This document shows, piece after piece, positions 1 to 8,318 of a stretch of 12,023 nucleotides of DNA. This DNA is from an uncultured bacterium (lineage in GTDB: Bacteria; Verrucomicrobiota; Lentisphaeria; Victivallales; UBA1829): the NCBI GenBank assembly GCA_900549045.1, contig URNE01000030.1, forward strand, positions 1 to 12,023. Reading direction: 5' to 3'. The translations under genes and the position numbers were made by a program. How positions within the stretch are numbered: the stretch's first letter is position 1; each line of letters begins with the position of its first letter. The notes beneath the pieces were generated by a model that was given only the letters and a program-made list of their open reading frames with translations, did no database searches and had not been told where the DNA came from.

Positions 1-1
1 C

Positions 2-3000
2 TGGTATCAGCGCGTGTTTGAGGTTCCCGCTGATCTGAAGAACGGGGGGCAGATTTATCTGAACTTCGCGAACCTCAACGGTGACGCCGGACGTGTTTAT
101 CTGAATGGAAAACTGATTCATGAATTCCGTCAGGATTTCAAATCTTTCATGACCACGCCGAACTCGAAGCGTCTGGATGTGACGGAGGTTGTGAACCGGA
201 ACGGGCGGAATGTGGTGACGGTTTTCATCGACCGCCGGATCGTGAGCTTGTGGAAGGGGGAGCCGAGTATCGGCGACCATTCCGAACTCGCAATCGGCGA
301 CGTCTGGCTGGAAAACGCACCGTCGGCTGTTTCGCTGAAGAACGCCGTCGCATCTCCGTCGTTCCGCCGGAAAAATGTTCGTCTGCGTGCGAGAATTCAG
401 AATCTTTCCGGAGAAAAAGGAAAAGTCCGCGTATGTTTTGACTTCGTCCGGAACGGAAAGACGGAAAAGTCCTTCACAAAGGAAATTGACCTTGACGGCC
501 GCCCGGAACAGCTGGTCGTTTTCACGGAAAGCTGGAAGAATCCGGTTCTCTGGAATGCGGATACTCCGAATCTTTACCGGATGAGTGTCGCGCTGGAGCA
601 AAACGGAAAGTCTCTTGATGCGCTTCCGGAACAGAATTTCGGTTTCCGCGAGGCTTGGATTGAGAAAGGCGCGTTCTACCTGAACGGCAACAAACTGCGG
701 ATGCGGATGTGGTCGAGTCCGGCTCTGCTGCGTGTATGTTTTTATTACGGAACCGCAAAAGGGGCGGAACAGTATGTGGCGCATATCCGCGAGATGAATT
801 ATGATGCGGTCCGTTACGATCTGTTCGGCAAGGAGTCGCAGATCGGAACCCCGGAATATCTGAACGAGTCGGATCGGCAGGGACTCTACAACATTTTTCC
901 CATGCCGCCGTACGAAGATGAAGAGAAGGCGTTTTACAATGCTGAAATCGAGCGTTTTTTCGAGCATTACGGAAATCATCCGGCGATTCTGATCTGGTAT
1001 ACCGAATTCAACACGTGCGGCTATCCGTGGAATCAGGATCCCGCGAAGCTGACGGATACCGCCTATGCGCCGGTCCGCCACACGGTCGCGCGGAAAAGAG
1101 CTCAGTATGCGGAAGATACCATGCGTTCGCTTGATTCCGGACGCGAGTGCATCCGCCATGCCGGCGGAAATGTCGGAAAGGCGTTTACCTCCATGAACTA
1201 CCAGTCGTTCGGAACTCCGTTGCAGGAGCAGGAGGACTGGCCGGCACAGTGGTCGGCGTCCGAACGCAAACAGCCGCTTCTGGTGATGGAGTCCGGTTTT
1301 CCGTATCCGGCGCAGTTCTGGCATTTCCGGAGCGGCGGCGCAAGCGGCGACGAGATGATCCCGGAGCATGCGGCACGTTACTTCGGAGATCTCGTGTTCG
1401 CCCGCGAGGACCGTCCGGTTCCGAATGCTTCGTGCTGGCTGGATTCTCCGTACGCCCCGCGCAACCGGAACCGCAATGCTCTGAATGCGCTGATGTACAG
1501 CCATGTCGTCAAGGCGTGGCGCGCATATGACATGTCGGCTCTCGGCGATTTCCCCGGTGAGCGCGATCTCGCCCGCACTGCGCGAACCTTCGATCATCAC
1601 AACACCGTTTATGAAATCGACGACAATGTCAAGACGCCCGGTTACAAGCCGGATGTCAGAATCGGCACAAGTGAAACGCAGCGTCATCTTCTCACGGACT
1701 ATTCGATTCCGGAAGGCCTTTACGATGTGATCCGCGATGCGTTCAATCCGCTCCTTGTGTTCCTCGGCGGAATGGCGGAAGACTTTACGAACAAGGACCA
1801 CGCGTTCTTCTCCGGCGAAAAGGTCCGGAAAAGCGCGGTTGTCGTGAACGATCATGCTTCGGAGCGGAAGCTGGTGTTCCGATGGGAGCTCGTCATGAAC
1901 GGAGTGGCGGTTCAGCAGGGGACCTTTGATGCGGCTGCTCCCGCCGGAGAAATTCTCAAACTCCCGATCGAACTGACTGCTCCGGACGTTCTGGAGCGCA
2001 CCGATGCGGAGCTGCGTCTTCTCGTCCTGAAGGACGGTGTGCTGTATAAGAAAGATTCGTTTGCGCTTCAGTTCTTCCCGCGTCATGCAAAACGGAATTT
2101 CCGGAAGTCGGCAGCTGGGCTCTACGATCCGGAGGGGAAGACCGAAGCTGTGCTGAAAGCCGCAGGGTTTCCGTTCCGGAAAGTGAAGTCGCTGAAGGAT
2201 GTGAAGGATTGCCGTCTGCTCATCATCGGACAGAACGCGCTGAAAGATGCAAATCCCGAGTTCCTGAAACAGATGGAAAACAGCGGTCTGCTGGAAGGCG
2301 GACTGAAGATTCTGATTTTTGAACAGCAGCCGTGCAATCTCGGAAACTTTGTGTTTGAGTCGCCGAGTTACCGGAACGCGTTCATCCGCCGTCCGGAGAG
2401 TCTCTATCTCCGGGGGCTGAAGGAGGCGGATTTCAGCAACTGGCGCGGCGCATCCGACACGGTTCCTGCGTTTGTTGTTTCCGATGAAAACTCTCCGCAC
2501 TATCCGCGCTCCAAATGGAAATGCGGAAACGGCGGAATCGTCAGCGGAAACGTCATCCGCAAACCGAGTTACGGAAACTTCACTGCTGTTGTGGACTGCG
2601 GATTCAATCTGATGTTCGCCTCGCTTATGGAACTCCGCAAGGAACACGGGCTTGTCCTCTTCTGTCAGCTGGATGTGACTTCCCGATACGGAAAGGATCC
2701 GGCGGCGACTCTTCTTGTGGACAACATGCTGGAAGAGATGAACAAACCGTTTGTTCCGGTTGGACCGCAGCGGGTCGTTTATCTGGGCGATGAAAAGAAT
2801 GAATCCATTCTGAAGCGGATGGGGATGCAGTACAGCAAAGGTTCAGCGGACAATCTGTGGTATTTGAACAATGCGCAGGTTGTGCTTCTCGGCGCAAATC
2901 CGGTTCCGGCTTCGCAATATGAGAAACTGAAAAAATTCCTTGAGAACCGGACTGTTGTCGCGCTTCCCGGGGCTCCGCTGGCGGTCCTGCCCGGGAATCT

Positions 3001-3907
3001 GAAAGCGGGCGGGAAACAGGTGTTCCGCGCCGCGCTTCCGAAGAACGATCCGCTGTTCGCCGGAATCACGGAAGCAGATCTTTATTTCCGTGAGGCGCAG
3101 AACTTGCCGGTTCTGACCTCTATGCCGGACTGGATGGTTGCGACGGAACCGGCGCTCTTTGCGAAACTCGACCGTGTTTCAACGGCAACGGTTGTCCTGA
3201 ATCTTGCGCCGGACATGGTGAAAGGTTTCTGGGGATCGGAGAAGGTGATGCGGGTCTGGAGTGCGATTTTCAATAATATGAATCTCGGGCTCGGCAAAGA
3301 CCTGAAGCTTTTCACTGCCTCGAAGTCGCGTCACAACACGCTGAAATTCCGTTTCGGAAAGGCGGAGCTGGAAAATATCGCACTGAAGCTTGATCCGGAA
3401 AACAAGGGAACTCCCGCCGATACGGACGGCTTTGTCCCGGTGAAGCTCGGCATTCCGTGGGAGGATCAGGGCTTCACACAGAAGAACCCGCACTACTCTC
3501 CGGTGAATCCGCCGAAACGGATGGTGCCGCGTCCGTACGACGGCTATGCGTGGTACCGCTGCACGGTGAAGATTCCGGCTAGCTGGAAGAGTCATGCCAT
3601 GCGCTTGGTCGGCGGTCCGGTTGACGACTGTGACTGGACGTATTTCAACGGTCGGCTGATCGGTAAAACAACGCTGGAAACGAATCCGGATTCTTATGCG
3701 GCGTTGCGGAATTATGAGATTCCCGCAGACGCCGTGAAATTCGGAGAGGAGAATACGCTCATGATCCGCGTATTTGACCGCTGGGGAGCCGGCGGAGTGG
3801 TCGGTCCGCTCCAGGTCGTTGCGGAGGATGCCGATTCCGCCGACGCCTGGTCGCCGTACATCGACGGTCTGGATTTTTACGATGTGGATGCGTTCCACAA
3901 CTGGTGA
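2..3907 (+). CDS. GH2-like multidomain glycoside hydrolase, 5' end missing
   Basis: The reading frame is already open at base 2 (W-Y-Q-R-V-F-E-V-P), so the true start, and any signal peptide, lies left of the window. About 1,301 residues are visible. From family knowledge I see a GH2 jelly-roll sugar-binding domain (bases 2-300), an Ig-like domain (about 310-640), then a TIM-barrel entry at the F-G-F-R-E motif followed by F-Y-L-N-G-N-K (about 638-700). The barrel strand N-H-P-A-I-L-I-W (about 975-1000) and the putative nucleophile strand L-V-M-E-S-G (glutamate codon 1289-1291) are recognisable. A beta-rich domain (about 1790-2090), two Rossmann or class I amidotransferase-like segments (about 2200-2760 and 2770-3300) and a C-terminal galactose-binding-like domain (about 3420-3890, motif D-D-C-D-W-T-Y-F-N-G) follow. 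The usual N-E acid/base signature is not in canonical form (T-E-F-N instead). Probably an exported or periplasmic enzyme acting on beta-linked plant or host glycans; the substrate cannot be read. The C-terminus ends F-H-N-W-stop just before a terminator. The fold assignment is fairly secure, the activity is not. Confidence 0.8.
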   Translation, partial: WYQRVFEVPADLKNGGQIYLNFANLNGDAGRVYLNGKLIHEFRQDFKSFMTTPNSKRLDVTEVVNRNGRNVVTVFIDRRIVSLWKGEPSIGDHSELAIGDVWLENAPSAVSLKNAVASPSFRRKNVRLRARIQNLSGEKGKVRVCFDFVRNGKTEKSFTKEIDLDGRPEQLVVFTESWKNPVLWNADTPNLYRMSVALEQNGKSLDALPEQNFGFREAWIEKGAFYLNGNKLRMRMWSSPALLRVCFYYGTAKGAEQYVAHIREMNYDAVRYDLFGKESQIGTPEYLNESDRQGLYNIFPMPPYEDEEKAFYNAEIERFFEHYGNHPAILIWYTEFNTCGYPWNQDPAKLTDTAYAPVRHTVARKRAQYAEDTMRSLDSGRECIRHAGGNVGKAFTSMNYQSFGTPLQEQEDWPAQWSASERKQPLLVMESGFPYPAQFWHFRSGGASGDEMIPEHAARYFGDLVFAREDRPVPNASCWLDSPYAPRNRNRNALNALMYSHVVKAWRAYDMSALGDFPGERDLARTARTFDHHNTVYEIDDNVKTPGYKPDVRIGTSETQRHLLTDYSIPEGLYDVIRDAFNPLLVFLGGMAEDFTNKDHAFFSGEKVRKSAVVVNDHASERKLVFRWELVMNGVAVQQGTFDAAAPAGEILKLPIELTAPDVLERTDAELRLLVLKDGVLYKKDSFALQFFPRHAKRNFRKSAAGLYDPEGKTEAVLKAAGFPFRKVKSLKDVKDCRLLIIGQNALKDANPEFLKQMENSGLLEGGLKILIFEQQPCNLGNFVFESPSYRNAFIRRPESLYLRGLKEADFSNWRGASDTVPAFVVSDENSPHYPRSKWKCGNGGIVSGNVIRKPSYGNFTAVVDCGFNLMFASLMELRKEHGLVLFCQLDVTSRYGKDPAATLLVDNMLEEMNKPFVPVGPQRVVYLGDEKNESILKRMGMQYSKGSADNLWYLNNAQVVLLGANPVPASQYEKLKKFLENRTVVALPGAPLAVLPGNLKAGGKQVFRAALPKNDPLFAGITEADLYFREAQNLPVLTSMPDWMVATEPALFAKLDRVSTATVVLNLAPDMVKGFWGSEKVMRVWSAIFNNMNLGLGKDLKLFTASKSRHNTLKFRFGKAELENIALKLDPENKGTPADTDGFVPVKLGIPWEDQGFTQKNPHYSPVNPPKRMVPRPYDGYAWYRCTVKIPASWKSHAMRLVGGPVDDCDWTYFNGRLIGKTTLETNPDSYAALRNYEIPADAVKFGEENTLMIRVFDRWGAGGVVGPLQVVAEDADSADAWSPYIDGLDFYDVDAFHNW

Positions 3908-3914
3908 TATCTTG

Positions 3915-3951
3915 CGGCGGAACCTGCTTTCAAGGTTCCGCCGTAAATTTT
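3915..3951 (+). terminator. Rho-independent-type terminator after the glycosidase
   Basis: A perfect 11-bp inverted repeat (CGGCGGAACCT at 3915-3925, AGGTTCCGCCG at 3933-3943) with a 7-nt loop starts 8 bases after the glycosidase stop codon. It is followed by a short, imperfect T-rich run (TAAATTTT). It should separate the glycosidase transcript from the kinase downstream. The weak T-run leaves the efficiency uncertain. Confidence 0.75.
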
Positions 3952-3975
3952 GAAAAACAGATTTCCGTTTCCCAT

Positions 3976-4004
3976 ATCTTGAAAAAATTTATTCCTGCTA
4001 TACA
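3976..4004 (+). promoter_or_regulatory. Possible extended -10 promoter for the ribokinase gene
   Basis: TGCTATACA at 3996-4004 fits an extended -10 element (TG-N-TATANN). It lies 35 bases before the kinase start and downstream of the terminator hairpin. No convincing -35 hexamer sits at the right distance; TTGAAA at 3979 is too close. The same TGCTATA core precedes the radical SAM gene and the tRNA. Confidence 0.4.
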
Positions 4005-4038
4005 GTACAGAATACTTTTACACAAGGAGTTGGCGCTG

Positions 4039-4929
4039 ATGAATAAGATAGAGGTTTTGAATTTCGGGTCGCTGAATATCGACCATGTATACCAAGTTCC
4101 GCATTTTGTCGCTCCGAAGGAGACTCTTTCCTGCATGGATTATGCGCAGTTCGCGGGAGGAAAGGGATTGAACCAGTCGGTCGCTCTCGCCCGGGCCGGC
4201 GTGCGGACCGCTCATGCCGGAAAAATCGGCGCGGACGGCGCGTTCCTGGAAGAGACTCTGAAGCTGGCGGGCGTGGATACGCGGTTTCTCATTCACGGGA
4301 CTTTGCCGACCGGTCACGCGATCATTCAGGTGGACCGCGAAGGGCAGAACTGCATTCTGCTTTATCCCGGCGCAAACCGCGCGGTTGCGCGGGAGGAGAT
4401 CGATTCCGTTCTGGACCGTCTGGAGCCTGGAACATGGATTCTGCTTCAGAATGAAATCAACGAAATCCCGTATCTGATGCGTGAGGCGAAAGCGCGCGGT
4501 TTCCGGATAGCGATCAATCCCGCTCCCTGCGGACCGGAAGTTTCGGAATATCCGCTGGAGCTTGCGGATGTGCTGTTTGTCAATGAGATTGAAGCCGCCC
4601 AGCTTTCCGGGGTGAACGGAATGCCGGATGAAATTCTGGATGTTCTTGTGAAGCGTTTCCCCGAATGCGAGATTGTCATGACGCTCGGCGGAGACGGTGC
4701 GGCGTATGCGAAGGGCGCGAAACGCTTCCGTGTGGCGTCGCCGGAAGTCGTGGTTGTGGACACCACCAGTGCGGGCGACACGTTCTCCGGATATTACATC
4801 GCCGCGAAACTGCGGGGATGCTCTCCCGAACGTGCAATGGAAACCGCCGCTCTTGCCGGAAGCATCACGGTCAGCCGCGCCGGCGCCGCCGTTTCCATCC
4901 CGAAGGCGGACGAAGTTTTCCGCAGCTGA
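4039..4929 (+). CDS. rbsK: Ribokinase-family (PfkB) sugar kinase
   Basis: A 296-residue cytoplasmic kinase predicted to phosphorylate ribose or a related sugar or nucleoside with ATP. The N-terminal G-S-L-N-I-D (residues 10-15) is the ribokinase sugar-binding signature. G-G-K-G-L-N-Q (40-46) is PfkB signature 1, and D-T-T-S-A-G-D (241-247) is signature 2, with Asp247 the expected catalytic base. The I-N-P-A-P and N-E-I-E-A-A-Q-L-S-G motifs also match ribokinases. The Ser in place of the common Gly of the anion-hole motif is not alarming, since E. coli RbsK has Ala there. The ATG at 4039 is chosen over the longer upstream frame because AAGGAG lies 9 bases upstream, the protein then starts exactly where the family does, and the extension would run back through the terminator. 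It follows a glycan hydrolase but is separated by the terminator, so it is probably a single-gene unit. Family assignment is strong; ribose as substrate is inference. Confidence 0.9.
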   Translation: MNKIEVLNFGSLNIDHVYQVPHFVAPKETLSCMDYAQFAGGKGLNQSVALARAGVRTAHAGKIGADGAFLEETLKLAGVDTRFLIHGTLPTGHAIIQVDREGQNCILLYPGANRAVAREEIDSVLDRLEPGTWILLQNEINEIPYLMREAKARGFRIAINPAPCGPEVSEYPLELADVLFVNEIEAAQLSGVNGMPDEILDVLVKRFPECEIVMTLGGDGAAYAKGAKRFRVASPEVVVVDTTSAGDTFSGYYIAAKLRGCSPERAMETAALAGSITVSRAGAAVSIPKADEVFRS

Positions 4930-4962
4930 ACATTGAAATCGTTCCGGACGATGCCGGGTTTT

Positions 4963-5000
4963 ATCGGCGATATTTGCCATAGATGAGGCAAATCGCCGAT
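4963..5000. terminator. Bidirectional hairpin between convergent genes
   Basis: ATCGGCGAT plus TTGCC on the left arm (4963-4978, with a 2-nt AT bulge) pairs with GGCAAATCGCCGAT on the right arm (4987-5000) around an 8-nt loop. It lies between the convergent ends of the kinase gene and the EF-hand-like protein gene, so it may terminate both. Neither side has a real T-tract, so it could instead act as an RNA 3'-end stabiliser. Confidence 0.5.
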
Positions 5001-5010
5001 GAATCAAGAT

Positions 5011-7143
5011 TTAAATGCCGAAATACTGATAGAGAACGTATCCGGCGGCAAAGCCGCAGGCGAGCAGCGTCAGAACCAGCAGGAAGACAGAGAACGGGTT
5101 CGGGGTTCGGTCAAAGTTTTTCGAGAAAAGCGTTACCACGTCGCCGCGCAGAAATATGCTTTTCGGAAACTTCGGGGAATAGGTGAAAAGCCGCCCCATG
5201 CGGCGGGAAAGACGCATCTTCGGGTTGATCGCCCAGCCGCTCGCGGCAAAAAAGTCCGAAACGTTGCGGCGGATTAATTTCACAACGGAAACCAGCATGA
5301 TCGGTCCGCTGATAACCAGAATGATTCCGAAAAACACCATTACGATATTCCAGACGGAAACGTTCTTCAGCGAATTTGCCATGAAGGCGACCGAGGAACC
5401 GAGGGCGGCAAGTCCGACTCCGCCGCCCATCAGCATCATCGAACCGCTGACTGCCGGAGTCTGCGCTTTGGGGGGTGCCGTCGGAAGCTTGGCGTTTGCC
5501 GCCTGTGAAACCGTGGTCGTCACGTCCTTCTCCATGTTCTGGACCTTGGTGGAGAAGAAGCGGTCCGCCTGCTTGCCCATGAATTCTCCGAACCGGAAGA
5601 ACGGCGCCTGGAGCGCTTCGGAGAAGGAAACCGGCTGCTGGATGAGGTCTATGATTTTCGCATCCCATTCCACGCCGTCGGAGGTGCGGTAGACACCGCG
5701 CTTGCCGACGAAGATGTTGCGCATCGTTCCGGAGGTGATCGCGACTGCCAGCGTCATTTTGCGGATTTCGCCGACTTTTCCGGTCGTCAGTTCAATGTAC
5801 ATGACACAGATGTCGCTCCGCTGGACGATCTTTTTGTGTTCCGCCAGGTCTGTGACGATCGAAGCCAGCGTGAAGCGGCGGGAATCCATTGTCAGTACGC
5901 CTGGCTGGATCATCGAGAGCTTGTTCGGGTCGAAAAGGCGTCCGAGGTTGACAAAATTGTTGACGAAATCCAGCATGTGTTTCTGGTAGAGGATGAGTTT
6001 TTTGAGCTGTTCGCACGCGGCGATTTCCTTTGCAACCGAAAGGTCGATTTCCATCATCTTGCGCAGAGTGGCGATGTTGCTTTCCGCAAGATAGGATTCG
6101 AGCTGTTCCAGGGAAAGGGCGTCGAATTTGTTGTCTGCTTTGGTTGCGTACCATCTGGTGCGGACGACGAAGTTTTTTTCGATTGCACGCCACTCCTTTT
6201 CGGTCAGGACTTCGGGATTCGCAACTGTTTTGAGTTCGCTTGCAAGGGCGAGGAAATTTTCGAGTTTTTCGCGCCAGTTCGGGTTGATCCATTCTTTAAG
6301 CGAGAGTTCGGCGGAATGGACGGGGATAGCGACGGGCGCTTTTTCGATGAATGCGCGCATCTCCTCCACATTCATCGGGTCGGTTTTTGCGGTGGAGCCG
6401 AACCGGGTTTCGCTGTCGAGCATTCCGCCGCAGAAGAAGAAAAATTCATTGACTTTGTCGCGGAGTGCGTCGAAGAGTGTGTAGAATTCCGGTGCGCGGT
6501 CGCCGTAGGGGGAATCCGCGGCGTTGTCGCGCCCGAGCTTGAGCCATTCGAGCTGTGCTGTGCCGGTCTTGATGAAATTGTCGAGAATCTCTCCGTCGAT
6601 TCCGGGAAGTCCGCAGAGGTCCTGTTTGGAGCCGCAGCAGGCGATGATGTCGTTGATGCAGGTCCCGATGAACGGATCGGAGGTGTTGCATGGGGTGATG
6701 ATGCCGTCCCCGTTGCTGTTGCTGGCGGCAATGATGCTTTTTTTGTCGCGGATCTGGGCGAGAGAGAGGTGTGCTTTGTCGTCGGCGTCGAGATTGTCGA
6801 GCACGAGTTTGGCGGCGGTGTGAAGGGCTTTTCCCTCGGGAAGCTCCGTGTTGAGGGCGTCTAGCTCGAGAATGTCGCTGCCGGCGTCGATTCCCCGGTA
6901 GTCGCTCAGGATGGAAATGAGCCATGCAATTGCGTCTTTGAGTTCGGCTGGACGGATGCGTTTGTTGGCGTCGGCGTCGAGGAAGGAGAGAAATTCCGGG
7001 TCGGTGACGGCCGCTTCGAGGGGCATGGCGTTGACCGCCCAGTAGGCTTCGTCGAGCTGCGGGATCTGTTCAAGGTTTTCCGCCTTGTCAAGTACGAGCT
7101 GACGACTTCCGCCGATTTTTCGGAAGAGCATGGAATTTTTCAT
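5011..7143 (-). CDS. Unrecognised 710-aa membrane protein with EF-hand-like loops
   Basis: I do not recognise this family. The 710-residue product begins M-K-N-S-M-L-F and has no signal peptide. Residues 56-67 (D-A-D-A-N-K-R-I-R-P-A-E) fit a 12-residue EF-hand loop with acidic or amide side chains at positions 1, 3 and 5, Ile at 8 and Glu at 12. Two degenerate loops follow at 119-130 and 142-153 (the latter contains N-G-D-G-I-I). A long soluble, mostly helical region (about 190-550) is rich in aromatic and charged residues. It is followed by a Pro-rich linker (553-564), hydrophobic segments at about 569-589, 596-623 and 683-706, and a C-terminus ending in the membrane. It is therefore probably a C-terminally anchored protein with a large cytoplasmic domain. 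The start overlaps the stop of the WecA-like gene (ATGA), and AAGGA lies about 6 bases upstream, so translation is probably coupled. A role alongside lipid-linked glycan synthesis is a guess from context. The gene is certain, the function unknown. Confidence 0.85.
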   Translation of the reverse strand: MKNSMLFRKIGGSRQLVLDKAENLEQIPQLDEAYWAVNAMPLEAAVTDPEFLSFLDADANKRIRPAELKDAIAWLISILSDYRGIDAGSDILELDALNTELPEGKALHTAAKLVLDNLDADDKAHLSLAQIRDKKSIIAASNSNGDGIITPCNTSDPFIGTCINDIIACCGSKQDLCGLPGIDGEILDNFIKTGTAQLEWLKLGRDNAADSPYGDRAPEFYTLFDALRDKVNEFFFFCGGMLDSETRFGSTAKTDPMNVEEMRAFIEKAPVAIPVHSAELSLKEWINPNWREKLENFLALASELKTVANPEVLTEKEWRAIEKNFVVRTRWYATKADNKFDALSLEQLESYLAESNIATLRKMMEIDLSVAKEIAACEQLKKLILYQKHMLDFVNNFVNLGRLFDPNKLSMIQPGVLTMDSRRFTLASIVTDLAEHKKIVQRSDICVMYIELTTGKVGEIRKMTLAVAITSGTMRNIFVGKRGVYRTSDGVEWDAKIIDLIQQPVSFSEALQAPFFRFGEFMGKQADRFFSTKVQNMEKDVTTTVSQAANAKLPTAPPKAQTPAVSGSMMLMGGGVGLAALGSSVAFMANSLKNVSVWNIVMVFFGIILVISGPIMLVSVVKLIRRNVSDFFAASGWAINPKMRLSRRMGRLFTYSPKFPKSIFLRGDVVTLFSKNFDRTPNPFSVFLLVLTLLACGFAAGYVLYQYFGI

Positions 7144-8231
7144 TTTGAATCCTTTTTCACGAGAACGAATTGCAGATAGGTAATAAGGACGAAGAGCAGC
7201 AGTCCTTGAACGATCAGAAGAATGCAGGTGCGCAGGTCGCCCCAGAGCAGCGGAAGAGCGCCGAGCCCCGCAATCAGCGCAAGCAGATGAACCATCGTCA
7301 CCGCCTGCGGACGGGTCAGTCCCATGTGCATGAAGCGATGCGAGATGTGGTTGTGGTCTCCGACATAAATCGGTTTGCGGTTGTGCAGGCGGATCGCCAC
7401 AACCATAAGCGTGTCGAGCAGGGGAATGGCCAGAATGAAAATCGGAATCAGCAGGGCGAATTTCATCGAAGCGACGCCCGGAGTGTAGTAGGTCACCTTC
7501 GCGCTGACGACCGCGAGCAGATAGCCGAGAAAGTGACTGCCGGAGTCGCCCATGAAGATGGAGGCCGGAGCTCGGTTGTAGAGCCAGAATCCCGCGGCGG
7601 AACCGGCAGAAAGCGCCGCAAGCGAGGCGACAAAGTACTGTCCGTTCACCGCCGCCGCGCAGGCAAAGAAGATGAACGCAATCGTTGCCGTTCCGACCGC
7701 AAGCCCGTCCATGTTGTCGAAGAAGTTGACGGCGTTGAAGATGAACACGAGCCAGAAGACCGTGATGCACCAGCTGACAAGCGGAATGCCTATGAAGAGA
7801 GTGATTGAGACCCCGCCCCATGTGGCGGTGACGGCCGCGATGAGAATCTGGCCGATGAGCTTTTTCCAGGCTTTCATGGAATGCTTGTCGTCGTAGAGAC
7901 CGAGCAGGACCGCCGCGGCCGCGCAGCCCACAAGCACGCAGAACTGCGGAAGTGCGAGGAAAACACCCTTCAACCCCTCCGTCAGCCCGGGAAAATAACG
8001 GAGCTGAATGCCTCTTCCGAGCGCCGTCAGGATGATGACGGAAAGAAACGAGAGAAACATGGCGAGCCCGCCGAGCAGCGGCGTCGCCTTCGCATGGAGT
8101 TTGTGCTGTTCGCATTTCGGCACGTCCAGAATGTTGAGTTTCCATGCAAGTTTCTTGCAGAGCGGCGTGTAGAGCGCGGAAAAGAGCAGGGCCGTCACAA
8201 AGACCGCCGGATAAAATTCGAGCCAATCCAT
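7140..8231 (-). CDS. wecA: WecA/MraY-family polyprenyl-phosphate HexNAc-1-phosphate transferase
   Basis: A 363-residue polytopic inner-membrane enzyme of the family that moves a sugar-1-phosphate, typically GlcNAc-1-P, from a UDP-sugar to undecaprenyl phosphate. This is the first step of O-antigen, teichoic-acid-like or exopolysaccharide synthesis. The family motifs appear in order: A-T-P-L-L-G-G (49-55), G-L-Y-D-D (111-115) with the Mg-binding Asp pair, N-A-V-N-F-F-D-N-M-D-G (166-176), M-G-D-S-G (227-231) and the cytoplasmic His motif D-H-N-H-I-S-H-R-F (292-300). The His motif is of the WecA/TagO type, not the MraY type. About ten to eleven hydrophobic segments fill the rest, and the length is typical. 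The ATG at 8231 has AAGGA 8 bases upstream. It is first in an operon with the 710-aa protein and is driven by a near-consensus promoter. The exact acceptor glycan pathway cannot be told from the window. Confidence 0.9.
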   Translation of the reverse strand: MDWLEFYPAVFVTALLFSALYTPLCKKLAWKLNILDVPKCEQHKLHAKATPLLGGLAMFLSFLSVIILTALGRGIQLRYFPGLTEGLKGVFLALPQFCVLVGCAAAAVLLGLYDDKHSMKAWKKLIGQILIAAVTATWGGVSITLFIGIPLVSWCITVFWLVFIFNAVNFFDNMDGLAVGTATIAFIFFACAAAVNGQYFVASLAALSAGSAAGFWLYNRAPASIFMGDSGSHFLGYLLAVVSAKVTYYTPGVASMKFALLIPIFILAIPLLDTLMVVAIRLHNRKPIYVGDHNHISHRFMHMGLTRPQAVTMVHLLALIAGLGALPLLWGDLRTCILLIVQGLLLFVLITYLQFVLVKKDSK

Positions 8232-8242
8232 CGGGGAAGTCC

Positions 8243-8270
8243 TTTATATTTCAGAATATCATGCTATATT
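8243..8270 (+). promoter_or_regulatory. Promoter of the radical SAM gene
   Basis: TTTATA (8243-8248), a 16-bp spacer and TATATT (8265-8270) preceded by TGC form an extended -10 promoter. Transcription would start near 8277, about 42 bases before the ATG. It shares bases 8268-8270 with the opposing TATAAT. Confidence 0.5.
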
Positions 8271-8296
8271 ATACACGCGAAACGGAAATATTTCAA
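8268..8296 (-). promoter_or_regulatory. Promoter of the wecA-like operon
   Basis: On the minus strand TTGAAA (8296-8291), a 17-bp spacer and a perfect TATAAT (8273-8268) lie about 37 bases before the start codon. The -10 overlaps the -10 of the divergent radical SAM promoter, so the two are likely to compete for polymerase. Confidence 0.65.
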
Positions 8297-8318
8297 CCGA
8301 AATGGAAGGAGAAATCTC

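Noticed and set aside
3179..3898. 239-codon minus-strand frame opposite the glycosidase
   Set aside because: Arg/His/Ile-rich shadow with no motif, no ribosome site and no room outside the glycosidase.
4018..5007. 329-codon minus-strand frame opposite the kinase
   Set aside because: Antisense shadow of a clearly coding ribokinase gene; it crosses the convergent hairpin and has no recognisable domain.
5836..6864. 342-codon plus-strand frame opposite the EF-hand-like gene
   Set aside because: Composition (Val, Gly, Phe, Glu, Cys-rich) is that of an antisense reading of the coding strand; no start signal is apparent.
5011..8226. One 1,071-codon open frame on the minus strand
   Set aside because: Its first 361 codons are an out-of-frame reading of the WecA-like gene, whose own frame carries all family motifs. 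The real gene in this frame starts at 7143, with a ribosome site and an ATGA overlap.
7881..8318. Upstream extension of the radical SAM frame
   Set aside because: It runs antisense through the WecA-like gene, is very basic and low in complexity, and lies before the promoter. The ATG at 8319 has a strong ribosome site.
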